A stretch of DNA of 64,000 nucleotides, from the NCBI GenBank assembly GCA_039105265.1, contig JAPFFF010000054.1, positions 372,001-436,000 on the forward strand. The letters run 5' to 3'. This DNA is from Tritrichomonas musculus (taxonomy: Eukaryota > Parabasalia > Tritrichomonadida > Tritrichomonadidae). Under the pieces are notes generated by a model that had not been told where the DNA came from, did no database searches, and saw only the letters and a program-made list of their open reading frames with translations. Positions 39,463 through 50,213 of this stretch are shown piece after piece; the first letter of the stretch is position 1; every line of letters begins with the position of its first letter. Both the position numbers and the translations under genes were made by a program.

Positions 39463-42006
39463 TTAAGGTTGATATTTTGAGTCGAAATTACGAAGTGTGC
39501 TTCGGACTTCAGCGCTGCTCGAATTATTCATAATAGCTTGTGCAATATCGAATCTCTTTTGTCTGAAATATTCGTTACCCAAATTAATCAATTGGTCATC
39601 CTTAAACTCTTTTAGAGTCTTTTTGAAGAGTGATTCATCACCACTTAAGTATTTATTAAATCCAAGATCAAGTTTTCTTATTAGAATTTCTTCATCAGTA
39701 ACATTGAGTTTCTTTTGAACAGAGCTAGATATCTTTCCATTATTCTTCTCAAGAATTGCATCAAGAGCTTCTATTGGAGTGTTGCATACAGGAATCTTTA
39801 AATCGTTGCAAACAGAGATCATATCTATTGCACGTTGAGCTGATTTTGATCCAAATGAATCATTTAATTTGGATGCTTTCTTTTTAACATCACTGATATG
39901 TGAAGAAACACCTTGTTTATCAAGGCCTGGTTCAATTGCTCGTCTAAATTCCCTGTTAACTGCTTCTTTTTTATTTCCACTTTTTGAAAGAAGATCAGTA
40001 ATATTTGGATCATCAGGATTAAGTAGAATCCAGCATTCTAAAGCAATTGGGTTATCTAAAAGAACTTGGTTAACCTTCTTTTGAAGTGAATCTGATGTTT
40101 CTGATTGTGTTCCACTGATTGTCTTTATAGATAGCAAATTCTTGAATGCGATAAATGAGCTGGAATTTTCAAAAGAACTTGAACTAGTATGTTCAGATGA
40201 ATTTGTATTAGCTTCTTTCATCTTGAGATTAGCAATCTCTTCTTGGACAACCTTAAGTGTGTAAGCAAGAAGAGATGTATCATTGGATTCAACAGCTGCT
40301 TTGATGGCCATATCCCATGCTCTCCACATAATGAGAAGTGGTAAAGATCGTGCTTTGACACCGTTCATATCAATAAGCTTCTTGGCAAATTCGATATTAG
40401 CAGCAAGGTCGCCTTGGCGTTTGTAAGCAGCAGTAGCAAGTTGAACATAATCAAATGTATGTCCTGAGTTTTTAAGTGCATAAATGATTTCATTAGTTGG
40501 TGCGCTAGAAAAGATTAAAGAGTGAGCCCAATTATTGTAGAGAGGTTCATAACTGACATTGAGATAATCAGCAATACGATAAGCAACATAATGTTGATAT
40601 CTATTGCAAAGTCGCATTAAAAGATGATCATGATTGAGTGCTTTTAATTGTTCTGATGTTAAAGGTAGGAATGTTGGACTGTTTACGAGTTGTTCAGTAA
40701 TACGTTTCAATATGACAAGAGTCGAAAATCTTTCGAAGTTAAAACTTTCGACGTTTAATTTGAACCTAACAACAAGGTTTAATAGAAGATGAGATATAAC
40801 AGGATTGCGGAAGAAACTAACTGCTTCAAGACATCCAGAAAGTGCTTCACCAAGTTCTGGAACAGAGCTAGTTGGATCTTCTTGTGCAGATGATATTTTA
40901 GATGATGCATCGAATATTAATTTGAGAGCTGGATTGCTTTTATTTCTACGAATTAGATCAAGAGAAGTTCCACTAATAGATCTAAGATAATAAACTTCAG
41001 AGCATGTTACAATTCGAGCTCCATCAACTTCAGCAATTGTAGCAAAATCGCCTGCAATTGGTATATTAAGAATCTTTCCTTCAAAATTAATCATTGTGAG
41101 ATTATCGTGGCCAGCAACCAAAATAGCACTGCTGCCGCACCATCCAAGTCTTCTTAATCCAATTTCAGGAATATTGAAGCAGCATATGTTTTCAGTGAAA
41201 TTTTTGTTAAAAATAAGAAGTTGATCAGCACTAGCAACAGCAACTTTTGAATAGTCTGGTGAATAAAATAAATGCATTACGCGAGAGGGGAACTCAAGAA
41301 TTTGTACATTATCTTTCTGAATGCAAATAAGCGAGTTTTTCTTACCTTTTGATGCTGTTATCCAAAGCATTGGACCATATCCTGTTGGCTCACCGTCAAC
41401 ATATTGGCGTGTCTCTCCAGGTACAGCGGAACTTCCACTTGCCGAGATGTGATCAAATAAATTAATTTCAAAATGAGCAAATTTTTCACAGTAGAAAGTT
41501 CGGTAGCTATCGATATAATAAACATTTCCATGATTTGTCACAATAAAGAATCCGTATTCTTGAAAACAAGCAAATTCGAAAAATTCATTATTTTCTAATG
41601 TAAATAATTTGACTTCATCGATCATCTGTCCATGTTGATTAAATACACAAGCCTTATTTGTAAAGATGCAAACGAGAAGCTCCTCTGGAGTATAATAATA
41701 GGCATTAAGTTGACCAAAGCCATCTGGAGCAAATAACGAAAGTATGTGAGCTAAATTGTTTGTGTAAACTTCAATTGGTTGAGAATTTTCACCTGAGGCT
41801 TGGTGTTGGCATGCAAAACCGCCTCCATGATTAGCTGCTGTAATTTTATCATTATCAAAATTGACAATTCTGTAGAAAAAGTCTCTTGTTTTTAATGGAG
41901 AATTCATTATTGATTCGAGGATATATGTATCTTCAGCGAAATCGTATAGTTTTTGGCTGAGTTCTTTGAGAATTGGTTTAAGACGCTCTTGAATATCGTA
42001 ATCCAT
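39463..42006 (-). CDS. VPS16: VPS16, HOPS/CORVET core subunit
   Basis: An 847-aa protein, near the 839 aa of human VPS16. Residues ~1-330 are beta-propeller-like with EVDGARIVTCSEVYYLR at its end, matching the conserved 'ELDGVRIFS' step. From ~375 the alpha-solenoid (Vps16 C-terminal domain) follows, with LLMRLCNRYQHYVAYRIADYL, a Trp-Ala-His step, YVQLATAAYKRQGDLAANIEFAKKL and MWRAWDMAIKAAVESNDTSLL, the diagnostic VPS16 sequence of events. VPS16 scaffolds tethering complexes at endosomes and lysosomes, with VPS33 bound to its C-terminal part. No VPS33 or VPS18 gene is in the window. The stop forms TAAA. Confidence 0.88.
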   Translation of the reverse strand: MDYDIQERLKPILKELSQKLYDFAEDTYILESIMNSPLKTRDFFYRIVNFDNDKITAANHGGGFACQHQASGENSQPIEVYTNNLAHILSLFAPDGFGQLNAYYYTPEELLVCIFTNKACVFNQHGQMIDEVKLFTLENNEFFEFACFQEYGFFIVTNHGNVYYIDSYRTFYCEKFAHFEINLFDHISASGSSAVPGETRQYVDGEPTGYGPMLWITASKGKKNSLICIQKDNVQILEFPSRVMHLFYSPDYSKVAVASADQLLIFNKNFTENICCFNIPEIGLRRLGWCGSSAILVAGHDNLTMINFEGKILNIPIAGDFATIAEVDGARIVTCSEVYYLRSISGTSLDLIRRNKSNPALKLIFDASSKISSAQEDPTSSVPELGEALSGCLEAVSFFRNPVISHLLLNLVVRFKLNVESFNFERFSTLVILKRITEQLVNSPTFLPLTSEQLKALNHDHLLMRLCNRYQHYVAYRIADYLNVSYEPLYNNWAHSLIFSSAPTNEIIYALKNSGHTFDYVQLATAAYKRQGDLAANIEFAKKLIDMNGVKARSLPLLIMWRAWDMAIKAAVESNDTSLLAYTLKVVQEEIANLKMKEANTNSSEHTSSSSFENSSSFIAFKNLLSIKTISGTQSETSDSLQKKVNQVLLDNPIALECWILLNPDDPNITDLLSKSGNKKEAVNREFRRAIEPGLDKQGVSSHISDVKKKASKLNDSFGSKSAQRAIDMISVCNDLKIPVCNTPIEALDAILEKNNGKISSSVQKKLNVTDEEILIRKLDLGFNKYLSGDESLFKKTLKEFKDDQLINLGNEYFRQKRFDIAQAIMNNSSSAEVRSTLRNFDSKYQP

Positions 42007-42318
42007 AATTTATGTAAATTTCAAATTTAAATTGATATATGGAAATTTTGAATTAAAGGTCAAATCAATCCAAGATGTCAAATTTGAATAACATCATATC
42101 ACTATTCTTTGATCGTGAAATTTGAAGAGGACTTTTAACAGAATTCATATTTTTTTCGATTTAGTTGAAATAATCAGTATTATTCTAAAAATAACATTTA
42201 TCACTTTTAATAAGTAAAACACGATGATACCTTCAAAAAGTGGAAAATCTATTGAATATTGAAATAGAAAGAAAGAAAAAAGAATTATTCAATTTCAAGC
42301 TATTTAGAGATATTTAAT

Positions 42319-43041
42319 TTACTCTTCAGGATCAGCAGCTGGTGGTTCTTCTGGAGCTGGCTCTTCCTGATCTGCTGGAGGAGCTGGTTCTGTTTCAAGA
42401 AGATGGTCAATGTTTTCTTGAGCTTCTGAAACTGCTGTATTTAATTTTTCTGCTTCTTCTGATTGTTCTTTCATTGCGCTAGATACAACATCACCAAGAT
42501 GTGAATATGCATGGATTAACCTATTGACCTTGAATTCAGTGTATTTCTCTTTGGCAGCGATGAATTCAAGTAATTTTTCTTCTGCATCATCTATTGCTTT
42601 CTTCTTTGCTTCGATTGCTTTGTTGATATCTGCTTCGATTTTATATTTCTTTGCGCCACCTTTAAGTTCATCAAGTTCGAGTTCCTTACGAAGCTTCTCG
42701 ATCCTATTTCTGCAATCTTTGACTTTCTTTTGAGCTGCTGAAGCTTCTTCTGAGATACGATAGATTACTTCAAAACGAGCTGCAATATCGTTGATATCTT
42801 CTGCAGCGCGATCTTCTGCGTTAACAAGATCAGTCTCTTTCTGTAAAATTGCAAGAAAGATTCCTTGAATCTCGGTCATTTTTTCACGAAATTCTGGGGC
42901 TTCTTTTTCAATAATTGCAACTAAAGCAGCCATGAAATTGGTCTGATGTTTGATTTCTTCACGATGATGTTCAACTTCCTTGCGTGAATGTTCGATAACT
43001 GTGTTGATATCTTTAAGGAGTTCTTTCTTGCTTCCAGACAT
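42319..43041 (-). CDS. BAR-like coiled-coil protein with acidic Pro-rich tail
   Basis: Start set at ATG 43041 (240 aa, MSGSKKELLKD); further upstream no ATG is available in frame. Residues ~1-200 are three long amphipathic helices with the phrase ARFEVIYRISEEA and KYTEFKVNRLIHAYSHLGD, shared in the same order with the gene at 61191-62072. This helix pattern resembles a BAR/F-BAR or sorting-nexin-type membrane-curving dimer. The tail (~210-240) is Pro/Glu-rich (EPAPPADQEEPAPEEP). The function as a membrane-curvature protein is inference. The stop forms TAAA. Confidence 0.65.
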   Translation of the reverse strand: MSGSKKELLKDINTVIEHSRKEVEHHREEIKHQTNFMAALVAIIEKEAPEFREKMTEIQGIFLAILQKETDLVNAEDRAAEDINDIAARFEVIYRISEEASAAQKKVKDCRNRIEKLRKELELDELKGGAKKYKIEADINKAIEAKKKAIDDAEEKLLEFIAAKEKYTEFKVNRLIHAYSHLGDVVSSAMKEQSEEAEKLNTAVSEAQENIDHLLETEPAPPADQEEPAPEEPPAADPEE

Positions 43042-44130
43042 TTGACAATTGACAGTATATAGCGGTTTCAATCTTGATTAAACGGTCGTCAGACAATAGA
43101 AAAATCATCTATAAAATGATTGAATTAGCCATAAAGGTGGAATGAAATTCAATAATTTCTATGGTTTCAGAATGTTTTTCAATTATCTGATCGTTTTATT
43201 GTTTTTAAAATTCAAAAAGTCAAGGTGACGATATTTGTTTAAATTAAAAAAATCGTTTTTTTCAAATGATCAAACATTAAATTTCTTTTTATAAGAAATA
43301 AAACCAATAAACTTTATCCTATTTATCTAAAAGAGTTGGTATGTCCATTATCTAATTTTTAATTTGAGTTATCAGTCTTTATTATTTTTCATTAAATTCA
43401 TAAATATTTTTCATTTTAAGGTAAGATTTTTATTTTTCATATAGATCTACATGTTCTAGGTACAAATAATTTGTTATTATCCATATAATCCTGTAATTAC
43501 CTAATTTTTTAGATGAAAAAAAAAAAAAGGTATTAAGAATTTTCAATTGTAACTTTTTGTATTACATTCTGTTCAACTTTTCAAAAAATAAAAAAATTAT
43601 TGTTATAATATCAATATAAATTGTTAATACTTTGATGATCATAAGCATTTAAACTATATTAATATATATAATAATATCAAATATATTGTAATATAATATA
43701 TTTAATATTATACTTTATAAGATATGTGTATTTTAAGCTAAAATAATTATAATTGGTCACATAAATTCATAAACTTTGAGAGCCATATATTCAAATTTTG
43801 TATTGAATTTTTTATTTTTTTTTACATAAACGATAGGCATAATTTAGATATATTTCAGCCAAATAAATGATTATTTGAGTGAAAAAACAAGGATTGAAAT
43901 TATACCAGCTAGAGGTTATTTGCTAATTAAAATTTGAAAAAATTGGACTAATATTATAAAGTAAATCGGAGCAATTTCTTTCCAAATATTGATTATCTAT
44001 TTTTTTATTTAAAAAAAGGAATATGATAAATGTTTAATATCTATTTTTATGATTTAAACGCAATATGTATAAAAAATATATATATAAATACAAACAAACA
44101 ATAATTAATAGCAGAATCTACAACAAGATA
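43042..44130. other. intergenic, AT-rich
   Basis: About 1.1 kb between the 5' end of the BAR-like gene and the 3' end of the axonemal gene. Contains a poly-A run at about 43514-43527 and TA-rich palindromic stretches (43650-43710). No feature supported. Confidence 0.4.
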
Positions 44131-45612
44131 TTAATCAAATTTGTATGTCTTGAATTGGAAATAATCTGATTGAGTTGTTGTCCATTTGCCTGTTTCACCT
44201 CCAGAAAAATTAATATGTGATGATTGGAGTGAATTATTAATAGGTTTATTTGTACTAGCATTATGATGAGGAACAAAAGATGCGTGCATAGTGCTTTCTG
44301 TGACGGTTAAGGATGGATCTGAAGGTGCTATTACACTATCCATTTTAGAAAAGTGAATTGGGCTTCTAGGTCTAAAATTATTATGACGTACATATGTTAC
44401 TTGATTAGTTGTATAAAGTTTTGTATCAGCAGTATAATCATTAACTTTCATATGATGAGCTGTATTAAATGATCTAAGTTCAGTAGGATCAATTCTCTGA
44501 TTTCCAGTTTGAATTCCTTTAAATGTATCTTGATATAAGGAGCGTATATCGCTAGGTTCTGGGGTACCAAAAACAATATGAGTGTTTGAAAGATTAAGAT
44601 CAGCTTTTTGAGTTTTTGAAATCGGATGAGATATATATGAAGCATGCGATTCGGAGCAGAATGTATCTGGACAGTTACGAAAATCATGGTGTGATATAAA
44701 TGCACTTCTTTCAACAGAGCTTGGTGGATGGAATCCTTTATATTCAATAAATGTATCATTATAAGATGTTCTTGTATTCATTGGCTCCTTTTTATATTCA
44801 GAAAATTGTGATTTTGTAAGCCTTTCGCGTGCTGCTTTTGCTACTTTTGGATCAACAGGTTTTACATGAAAATGCTTATAGTCTGCTTGATTAGTCGTCA
44901 GATAGTTTCCTTCACCGTAATCACCAAGTTGAACATTAGAATTTCTATATCTTGTAAGACGTTCCTGTTGGTCAATTGGATCTTGTTTTACATGAAAATC
45001 AATGAAATTTGATTGGTTTTCTGTGGTATAAGAATTTGTATATTGATCATTCGAAAGTGCATCTCGCGCACCTTGGCCTGATTGAAAGTTGGGATTAGCT
45101 ATTGAAGGCTGAGAAGTAGAAAATTTTTTATATGATACTTGATTAGTTGTTTCCCATTTTTCATTTGTGCCACTTTTGAGATCAATATGCGAGCCAACTA
45201 ATTCTTCGTGAATTCCAGGGCGAACACGATTTGGATCGTATGGTATTGAATTTTGTTTTGTTAAAGATTCTCGAGTTTCCATAGGGAAACCGTCACCAAG
45301 TGTAAATGATGATTTCATTAGCTGATCTCTGGTACGAACAGGCTCTCTTTGACTTATATCGTAAGGACGATATTTTTCTTGATGTTCAGTGAGCATTGTT
45401 GTTGGTTCATTACCTGTTGTCCAGTGTGTACTTTGTAACTTTGATGTATCAATTTCAATATGTCCATATAAATCTGAGGATATTTGTTTCGGTTTAGATC
45501 CAGCTGAATATGTTGTTTCCCAATCGGTTGGAATATTTTTATCAACTGTAAATCCATCCATTTTAGGTGGAATTCTTCGTCTCGGAAATGATGGAGCAGT
45601 AGAATCAATCAT
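44131..45612 (-). CDS. repeat protein, probable axonemal microtubule-associated (SAXO/PPP1R32-like)
   Basis: A 493-aa low-hydrophobicity protein built from about nine degenerate 45-55-residue repeats. The recurring core is an aromatic, Thr-Thr, x, Gln, then Tyr/Phe: WETTNQVSYKKF, YLTTNQADYKHF, YTTNQVTYVRH, WTTTQSDYFQF; each is usually preceded by SHI/NVQ-x-x-G and followed by RERLTKSQF-like text. Short repeats of this kind are typical of microtubule inner and surface proteins of flagella (SAXO, TEX45, PPP1R32 group). No enzymatic domain or membrane span. Trichomonads carry several flagella, which fits. Exact orthology is not established. Confidence 0.55.
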   Translation of the reverse strand: MIDSTAPSFPRRRIPPKMDGFTVDKNIPTDWETTYSAGSKPKQISSDLYGHIEIDTSKLQSTHWTTGNEPTTMLTEHQEKYRPYDISQREPVRTRDQLMKSSFTLGDGFPMETRESLTKQNSIPYDPNRVRPGIHEELVGSHIDLKSGTNEKWETTNQVSYKKFSTSQPSIANPNFQSGQGARDALSNDQYTNSYTTENQSNFIDFHVKQDPIDQQERLTRYRNSNVQLGDYGEGNYLTTNQADYKHFHVKPVDPKVAKAARERLTKSQFSEYKKEPMNTRTSYNDTFIEYKGFHPPSSVERSAFISHHDFRNCPDTFCSESHASYISHPISKTQKADLNLSNTHIVFGTPEPSDIRSLYQDTFKGIQTGNQRIDPTELRSFNTAHHMKVNDYTADTKLYTTNQVTYVRHNNFRPRSPIHFSKMDSVIAPSDPSLTVTESTMHASFVPHHNASTNKPINNSLQSSHINFSGGETGKWTTTQSDYFQFKTYKFD

Positions 45613-46054
45613 TTTCTTGATTCAACGTTTTAATAGAAATTTTGAATGAATTTTCTACAAATGAAAAGTTGATTTATTCTAATTAGAATGAGTTTCATTT
45701 TGATATTTCCTGTCTTGTAATGTATTAAATCATGATATATATATTGTATAGTAAAATAATGTTATATTATCAAAATGTTAAAAAACGTCATTAAATTTCT
45801 AGTAGTATCTCTTTAAATTCATTGTAAAATATGTTGTTTACAGTTTTAAAAAAACTATTATAAGGATGGATATAAAATATTAACTTCCATTTTATTCATT
45901 TCATTTTTATTAAGCAATTTGATCTATCCAAAGGCATTTGACACTTTAAAAAGATCATTAGGTTGATCATTTTAAGCAATTTAGTTATTCTATTTAGCAT
46001 TAATGGAAATCTCATGAAATAAAAATATGGTTTACTATAATTAAGTTATTTCCA
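45613..46054. other. intergenic, AT-rich
   Basis: 5' flank of the axonemal gene. TTGAATCAAGAAA immediately precedes its ATG. No gene or repeat recognised. Confidence 0.35.
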
Positions 46055-46734
46055 TAGGGGGATCAACCGCCAAAAAATTGTCAAATTTTTAAATAGAGAG
46101 GAAAAATTTGAGTTTGGCTTTAAATAAATATGGGGATTTAAAGTGTAATAAAAATACATTTTATAAAAAATATTTTTATCTGATTTCAACTGTACATTCA
46201 TAAATGGCGGACGAATGTATTTATCATGACATGTCATATGAAAACTATATATAAATTTTAATAAATAATGTGTTTTATTTTAATCCATATATTAAAAAAT
46301 AAAGATTAATATAACCTTATTTTTTAAAAATTGTTTTTTTTTAATTTCATCAATTCATTCATAAATGGCGGACAATGAAAGTTATCATGACATGTTATGC
46401 GAAAAAAAAAATGAGACTTTAACTGTTATTCAAATAACAAGTCTTTTGTCTTTTTTATTAGCTTAATACATTGTACATGATATATTTTCATGTTCTACGA
46501 ATAATTTTTCCCAAAATATCCAATCTATTGAAGATTTTAACTTTTGACGATTAAAAAAGGTCAAATTTATATCTTCAAATTAAAAGTGTCCGCCATTTGT
46601 GAATGTGCAGATGAATTCCAAAATAAAATATTTCAAATCAAAGCTTATGAAATGAAGAACAAAACTATCTATTTATTTTTTAAAAAAATTAAAATATTAT
46701 TTTTCTGACATTTTTTTGGCGGTTGATCCCCCTA
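46055..46734. mobile_element. Tc1/mariner-type MITE (676 bp) with TA duplication
   Basis: The element is 46057-46732, bordered by TA on both sides. Its ends are GGGGGATCAACCGCCAAAAA in inverted orientation, about 27 bp with one or two differences. There is no transposase. Inside, the phrase CATTCATAAATGGCGGAC occurs at about 46196 and 46361 on the plus strand, each followed by a ATCATGACATGT/TTATG block, and GTCCGCCATTTGTGAATG occurs near 46590 on the opposite strand. The TA duplication fits Tc1/mariner, a superfamily known from trichomonads. Confidence 0.85.
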
Positions 46735-48458
46735 TTTATTTCCATTAATTTAACTTTTTGATAAGAAGTGCGGGAACTATAAAAAGTCTCCAATATCCTT
46801 TATTTTTTAATATTATATTATTTACTCTATATAGAATATAAAAAACATAAAATTAAAATTATTTATTCGACAGGTGTAGTTTTATAAACATTTTAGTTTT
46901 TAATTGTAAACTATTGAATATGGAAATAATAAAGATAATATATTTGGATCAAATAGATGACTGTAACTGACTTTTTAACATAAATACAAGTTATTTTAAA
47001 TCTAATATCAGTGTATTAAATGTTCCTTATATTATTTTACATTAATTAAGATATAATAATTATCTCGTTGATCAAATAGGAATAAGAAAAAAGAATGAAA
47101 ATGATTATAAATACAGATTATTTTATGTAAATATAAAGTTTATTTGGGTAATATATCGAAATAATCAAAAAAAATCTTCAATTAATATTGAGAAATATAC
47201 TTTCTTTTAGAAAAAAAAGTGATTAACTTATGGAAAATACTTTAATTAAGTAGATTATAATTTTTTTAAATAAATTTTGATGAAAACTTCTTTTATGGAA
47301 AATTCATATTAAATTTTCTTTTCATATTTATAGAATATACTTGAATAAGTATTTAGGAAGTGTTATATGTCTTTTATTTCTTGAAATTTCGCATATATTA
47401 CTTTAAAATAAATGAAATAAAGAAACAAAACATAAATAAAATTGAATTACCTAAAAAGTTGATACTTCTTAAAAAGTCAATCGAAAATTATCAAAAAGTG
47501 AACCGAAAATTAACAAAAAGTGAACCGAAAATAAACAAAAAATAAATCATAAATTATCAAAAAGTCGATCGAAAGTTTACAAAAAGTGAACCGAAGATTA
47601 TCAAAAAGTGAACCGAAAATTATCAAAAATTTAAAAATAACGTTTTTCCCAGAAAAAAAATAAGATTTATAAAAGTTAAAATAGAGCTACGCCTGTCGAG
47701 TGATATTTTTTTATATTTTAATATGATATAATATATTTATATATATAAATATATAATAATAGTTATCCCCTAGAAATTCAATCTATCCCTCAAAATAAGC
47801 TCAAATAAAACAAATATTTTATAAAATGCAAATATTATTATTTTAAAAAGTTATTTTTCTTTATTACCAACATATATTATATATGATATTAAATAAATCA
47901 TATAAATATAAAAATAATATTAATATGTTTATCAGATATCGAGATAACACAACAAATTTCAGTTTTTTAAAATGATCAGTAATTTGATGAATAATTAATC
48001 TATTTCATTTTATACCAATAAATAGAATATTATGAAGTTTTTTAATATTAAAATGAAAATAATATTAAAGTATTCTTGATAAGATACAAAGATAATGAAC
48101 ATACTAAATTATACAAAAATACGTTATTTAAGTTCTCGCACTTCTTTTTGATATGGAAAATGTCAATTTTGTAAATTTTTTTATAAAGATAATGTCAATT
48201 TTGTAAAAGTTTTTATTATTATTATAAAGATAATTTTAAAATAAGGGGAAAAAGAGCTTTGAACGAAAAAATCAATTGATTCAATTGATATCAAAATATT
48301 TGAATAAAATTGAATATCAGGTTACCCCCCATTCAATAAATCATGGAGTCAACCGTCCTCTCAAAATTAAATATGATACTCAAATTTAAATAATTAGTTC
48401 ATTTTTTTCAAAATTTGATTCATTTCCAATTTTATATTCCAAATAAAACATATTTAAA
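46735..48458. other. long AT-rich intergenic region
   Basis: About 1.7 kb. Holds the 22-bp minisatellite at 47471-47624, TA-rich palindromes near 47710-47760, and a 17-bp direct repeat AATGTCAATTTTGTAAA near 48168 and 48189. No gene seen. Confidence 0.4.
47471..47624 (+). repeat. 22-bp minisatellite, 7 units
   Basis: Seven consecutive 22-bp units of the form AAAAAGTGAACCGAAAATTA plus TC, fitting exactly into 154 bp. Variants include AAAAAGTCAATCG and AAAAAGTCGATCG. Intergenic and non-coding. Confidence 0.9.
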
Positions 48459-49079
48459 ATGCAGATGGTGACAAGCTTTATGAAGCACAAAATTGTGATG
48501 ATTGGAGATTCGTTAGTTGGGAAGACATCGCTAATGCATCGATTAACAAGAGACGTTTTTATGCCTTCTTGCCAGCCTACAGTTGGAACTGGCTGTGCAA
48601 CATGGTCTACGACTTTGGGAAAAGATCCCACCTACTTGCAAATTTGGGATACTGCAGGTCAAGAACGTTACCGTTCGCTTGGTGGAATTTTTTATCAAAA
48701 TGCTGAAGCTGCTATTGTAGTTTTTTCAAAAACTGACATTGAATCCGCAAAAAACGTGAAATCCTGGGTAGAGCAATTTAGAGCTGTAATGGGAACTTCG
48801 CCATTTATAGCGATTGTACAAAATAAATCGGATATTGATTATTCTTGTCAAATATCAGATGAATCATCAGAAGAAATTGATATTGAAAAGTGGGCGAAAG
48901 AAAAAGGTTTCTTTTATATTGAAACATCTGCCAAAACTGGTAAAAATGTTCAAGAATTGTTTATTGCTGTTACGCAATCAGTAGTTCAGAAGCTTGAAGT
49001 GCCATCAAAGCTTCTTTTTCAACCAACTGCTTTACTTGCTGTAAAGAATGCTCAAAAAACTGTTAATCAATGTTGTTAA
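48459..49079 (+). CDS. Rab-like small GTPase
   Basis: A 206-aa Ras-superfamily GTPase. Nucleotide-binding motifs are complete: P-loop GDSLVGKTS (residues 17-25), switch-I Thr in PTVGTG, WDTAGQERYRS, NKSD and ETSAK. The C-terminus NQCC is a double-Cys geranylgeranylation site, which indicates a Rab and membrane attachment. Switch I (PTVGTGCATW) departs from the usual PTIGVDF, so the subfamily cannot be named; an insertion of Ser/Glu-rich residues (~126-140) follows NKSD. It could start at Met1 or at Met8, which begins MKHKIVMIGDS. It functions in vesicle targeting, alongside the traffic genes VPS16 and REEP in this window. Confidence 0.92.
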   Translation: MQMVTSFMKHKIVMIGDSLVGKTSLMHRLTRDVFMPSCQPTVGTGCATWSTTLGKDPTYLQIWDTAGQERYRSLGGIFYQNAEAAIVVFSKTDIESAKNVKSWVEQFRAVMGTSPFIAIVQNKSDIDYSCQISDESSEEIDIEKWAKEKGFFYIETSAKTGKNVQELFIAVTQSVVQKLEVPSKLLFQPTALLAVKNAQKTVNQCC

Positions 49080-49389
49080 CTTCTATGATAGATATTAATT
49101 TCTTTTTATGAGTAAATAATGCGTTTTTGTTTTTATACTAAATTCTATTTTGTATTAACTTTTCTGTCTAATCTTGTTTAAAGCAAAAAAGAAAATTCTA
49201 GCATTGGTAACTTTTGAAATGGTATAAACTTTTTTTAGATGTTTAATAGCAAATATTTTGAAAGATATCAATATTTGATAAAAATATATAATATTGAATT
49301 AATATAATATCATGTAGTTTGATTTATCATTAATTTAAAAAAACATATTTTCTTTCATTTCTTGAGAGAATGTAAAAAACAAAAAAGCA
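49080..49389. other. convergent intergenic region
   Basis: 310 bp of AT-rich DNA between the convergent Rab-like and MAN1-like genes. Nothing recognised. Confidence 0.4.
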
Positions 49390-49776
49390 TTATTCATCTT
49401 TTGGGTTTGTAGTCTGTCGAATTTGAACAAACACAAAGATGAATAGAGAACAAGTCGCAAAAACTTCGATGGTTGTAAGAAATATTCTTTTTGGAGTTGG
49501 ATTTTCTTTTTGATAATTATTTGCCAAGTCTTCTTGCTTTGTAGTATCAACAAGGTGAACGGGTAAACATTGTCCTCTTTGAAAAACATATCTTTCGTCG
49601 CATTGTATTTCTGTTTCGATACATTTTGCATTATCAGGGCATGGAATACACCTTTCATTATCATTGTCATTTAAGCAATATGGAAATGTTGTCGCATATT
49701 CTTTAACAAGTGCAAAGGTTAATAAGCCATATGAGAAAAATGATAATGCAACAACTAAAAAGGAATTTAAATTCAT
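49390..49776 (-). CDS. minimal MAN1/Src1-type inner nuclear membrane protein
   Basis: A 128-aa protein with a hydrophobic segment at residues ~5-24, a Cys-rich loop at ~33-72, and a second membrane segment at ~97-117. The loop has YCLND...RCIPCPDNAKCIETE..CDERYVFQRGQC, matching the luminal 'C-x-PCP-x-x-A-x-C...C-x-x-x-Y/F-x-x-x-x-x-x-C' pattern of LEM2/MAN1/Heh2. Those proteins sit in the inner nuclear membrane. The usual LEM domain and the C-terminal winged helix are absent: the gene holds only the two membrane spans with the luminal loop. Either a degenerate member or a convergent small Cys-rich membrane protein. Confidence 0.55.
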   Translation of the reverse strand: MNLNSFLVVALSFFSYGLLTFALVKEYATTFPYCLNDNDNERCIPCPDNAKCIETEIQCDERYVFQRGQCLPVHLVDTTKQEDLANNYQKENPTPKRIFLTTIEVFATCSLFIFVFVQIRQTTNPKDE

Positions 49777-50213
49777 TTAAAGCTAAATATATAATTGAAT
49801 TTTATAAATCAGTGTATCTCGGTAAATTTAGCATGAATGAATAAAATAATTGTTCTAAAAAACTATTATATGATTATGTTAAATTATTACATGCTTAGAG
49901 TCATACTAAATAAATGTCTGCATATTTTATTGTTATACAATTCATTTTATTTGTCTAACAACTCTCAAAGAGATGATAAAACTTTTATTGAATGCATTTA
50001 TGAATATTAAAATATCTTTGATCGAAATTTATTAACATGATTATATCAACAAATCAAATCGTATCTTAAAAAAGGAAAAAATGTCAGAGTATCAAATGTC
50101 TTTTTTAATAACAATTAAGTTATTTTGTTTAATGATATATCGCTATGGCAGTATAAAAAAAAAAAAAAAAAGTATTTGTATTATTTTAAATGAAAAGATT
50201 TAATAAAAAGATT
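49777..50213. other. intergenic, AT-rich
   Basis: Between the MAN1-like start and the CYFIP stop, both minus strand. A poly-A run lies at about 50157-50171. No other feature. Confidence 0.4.
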
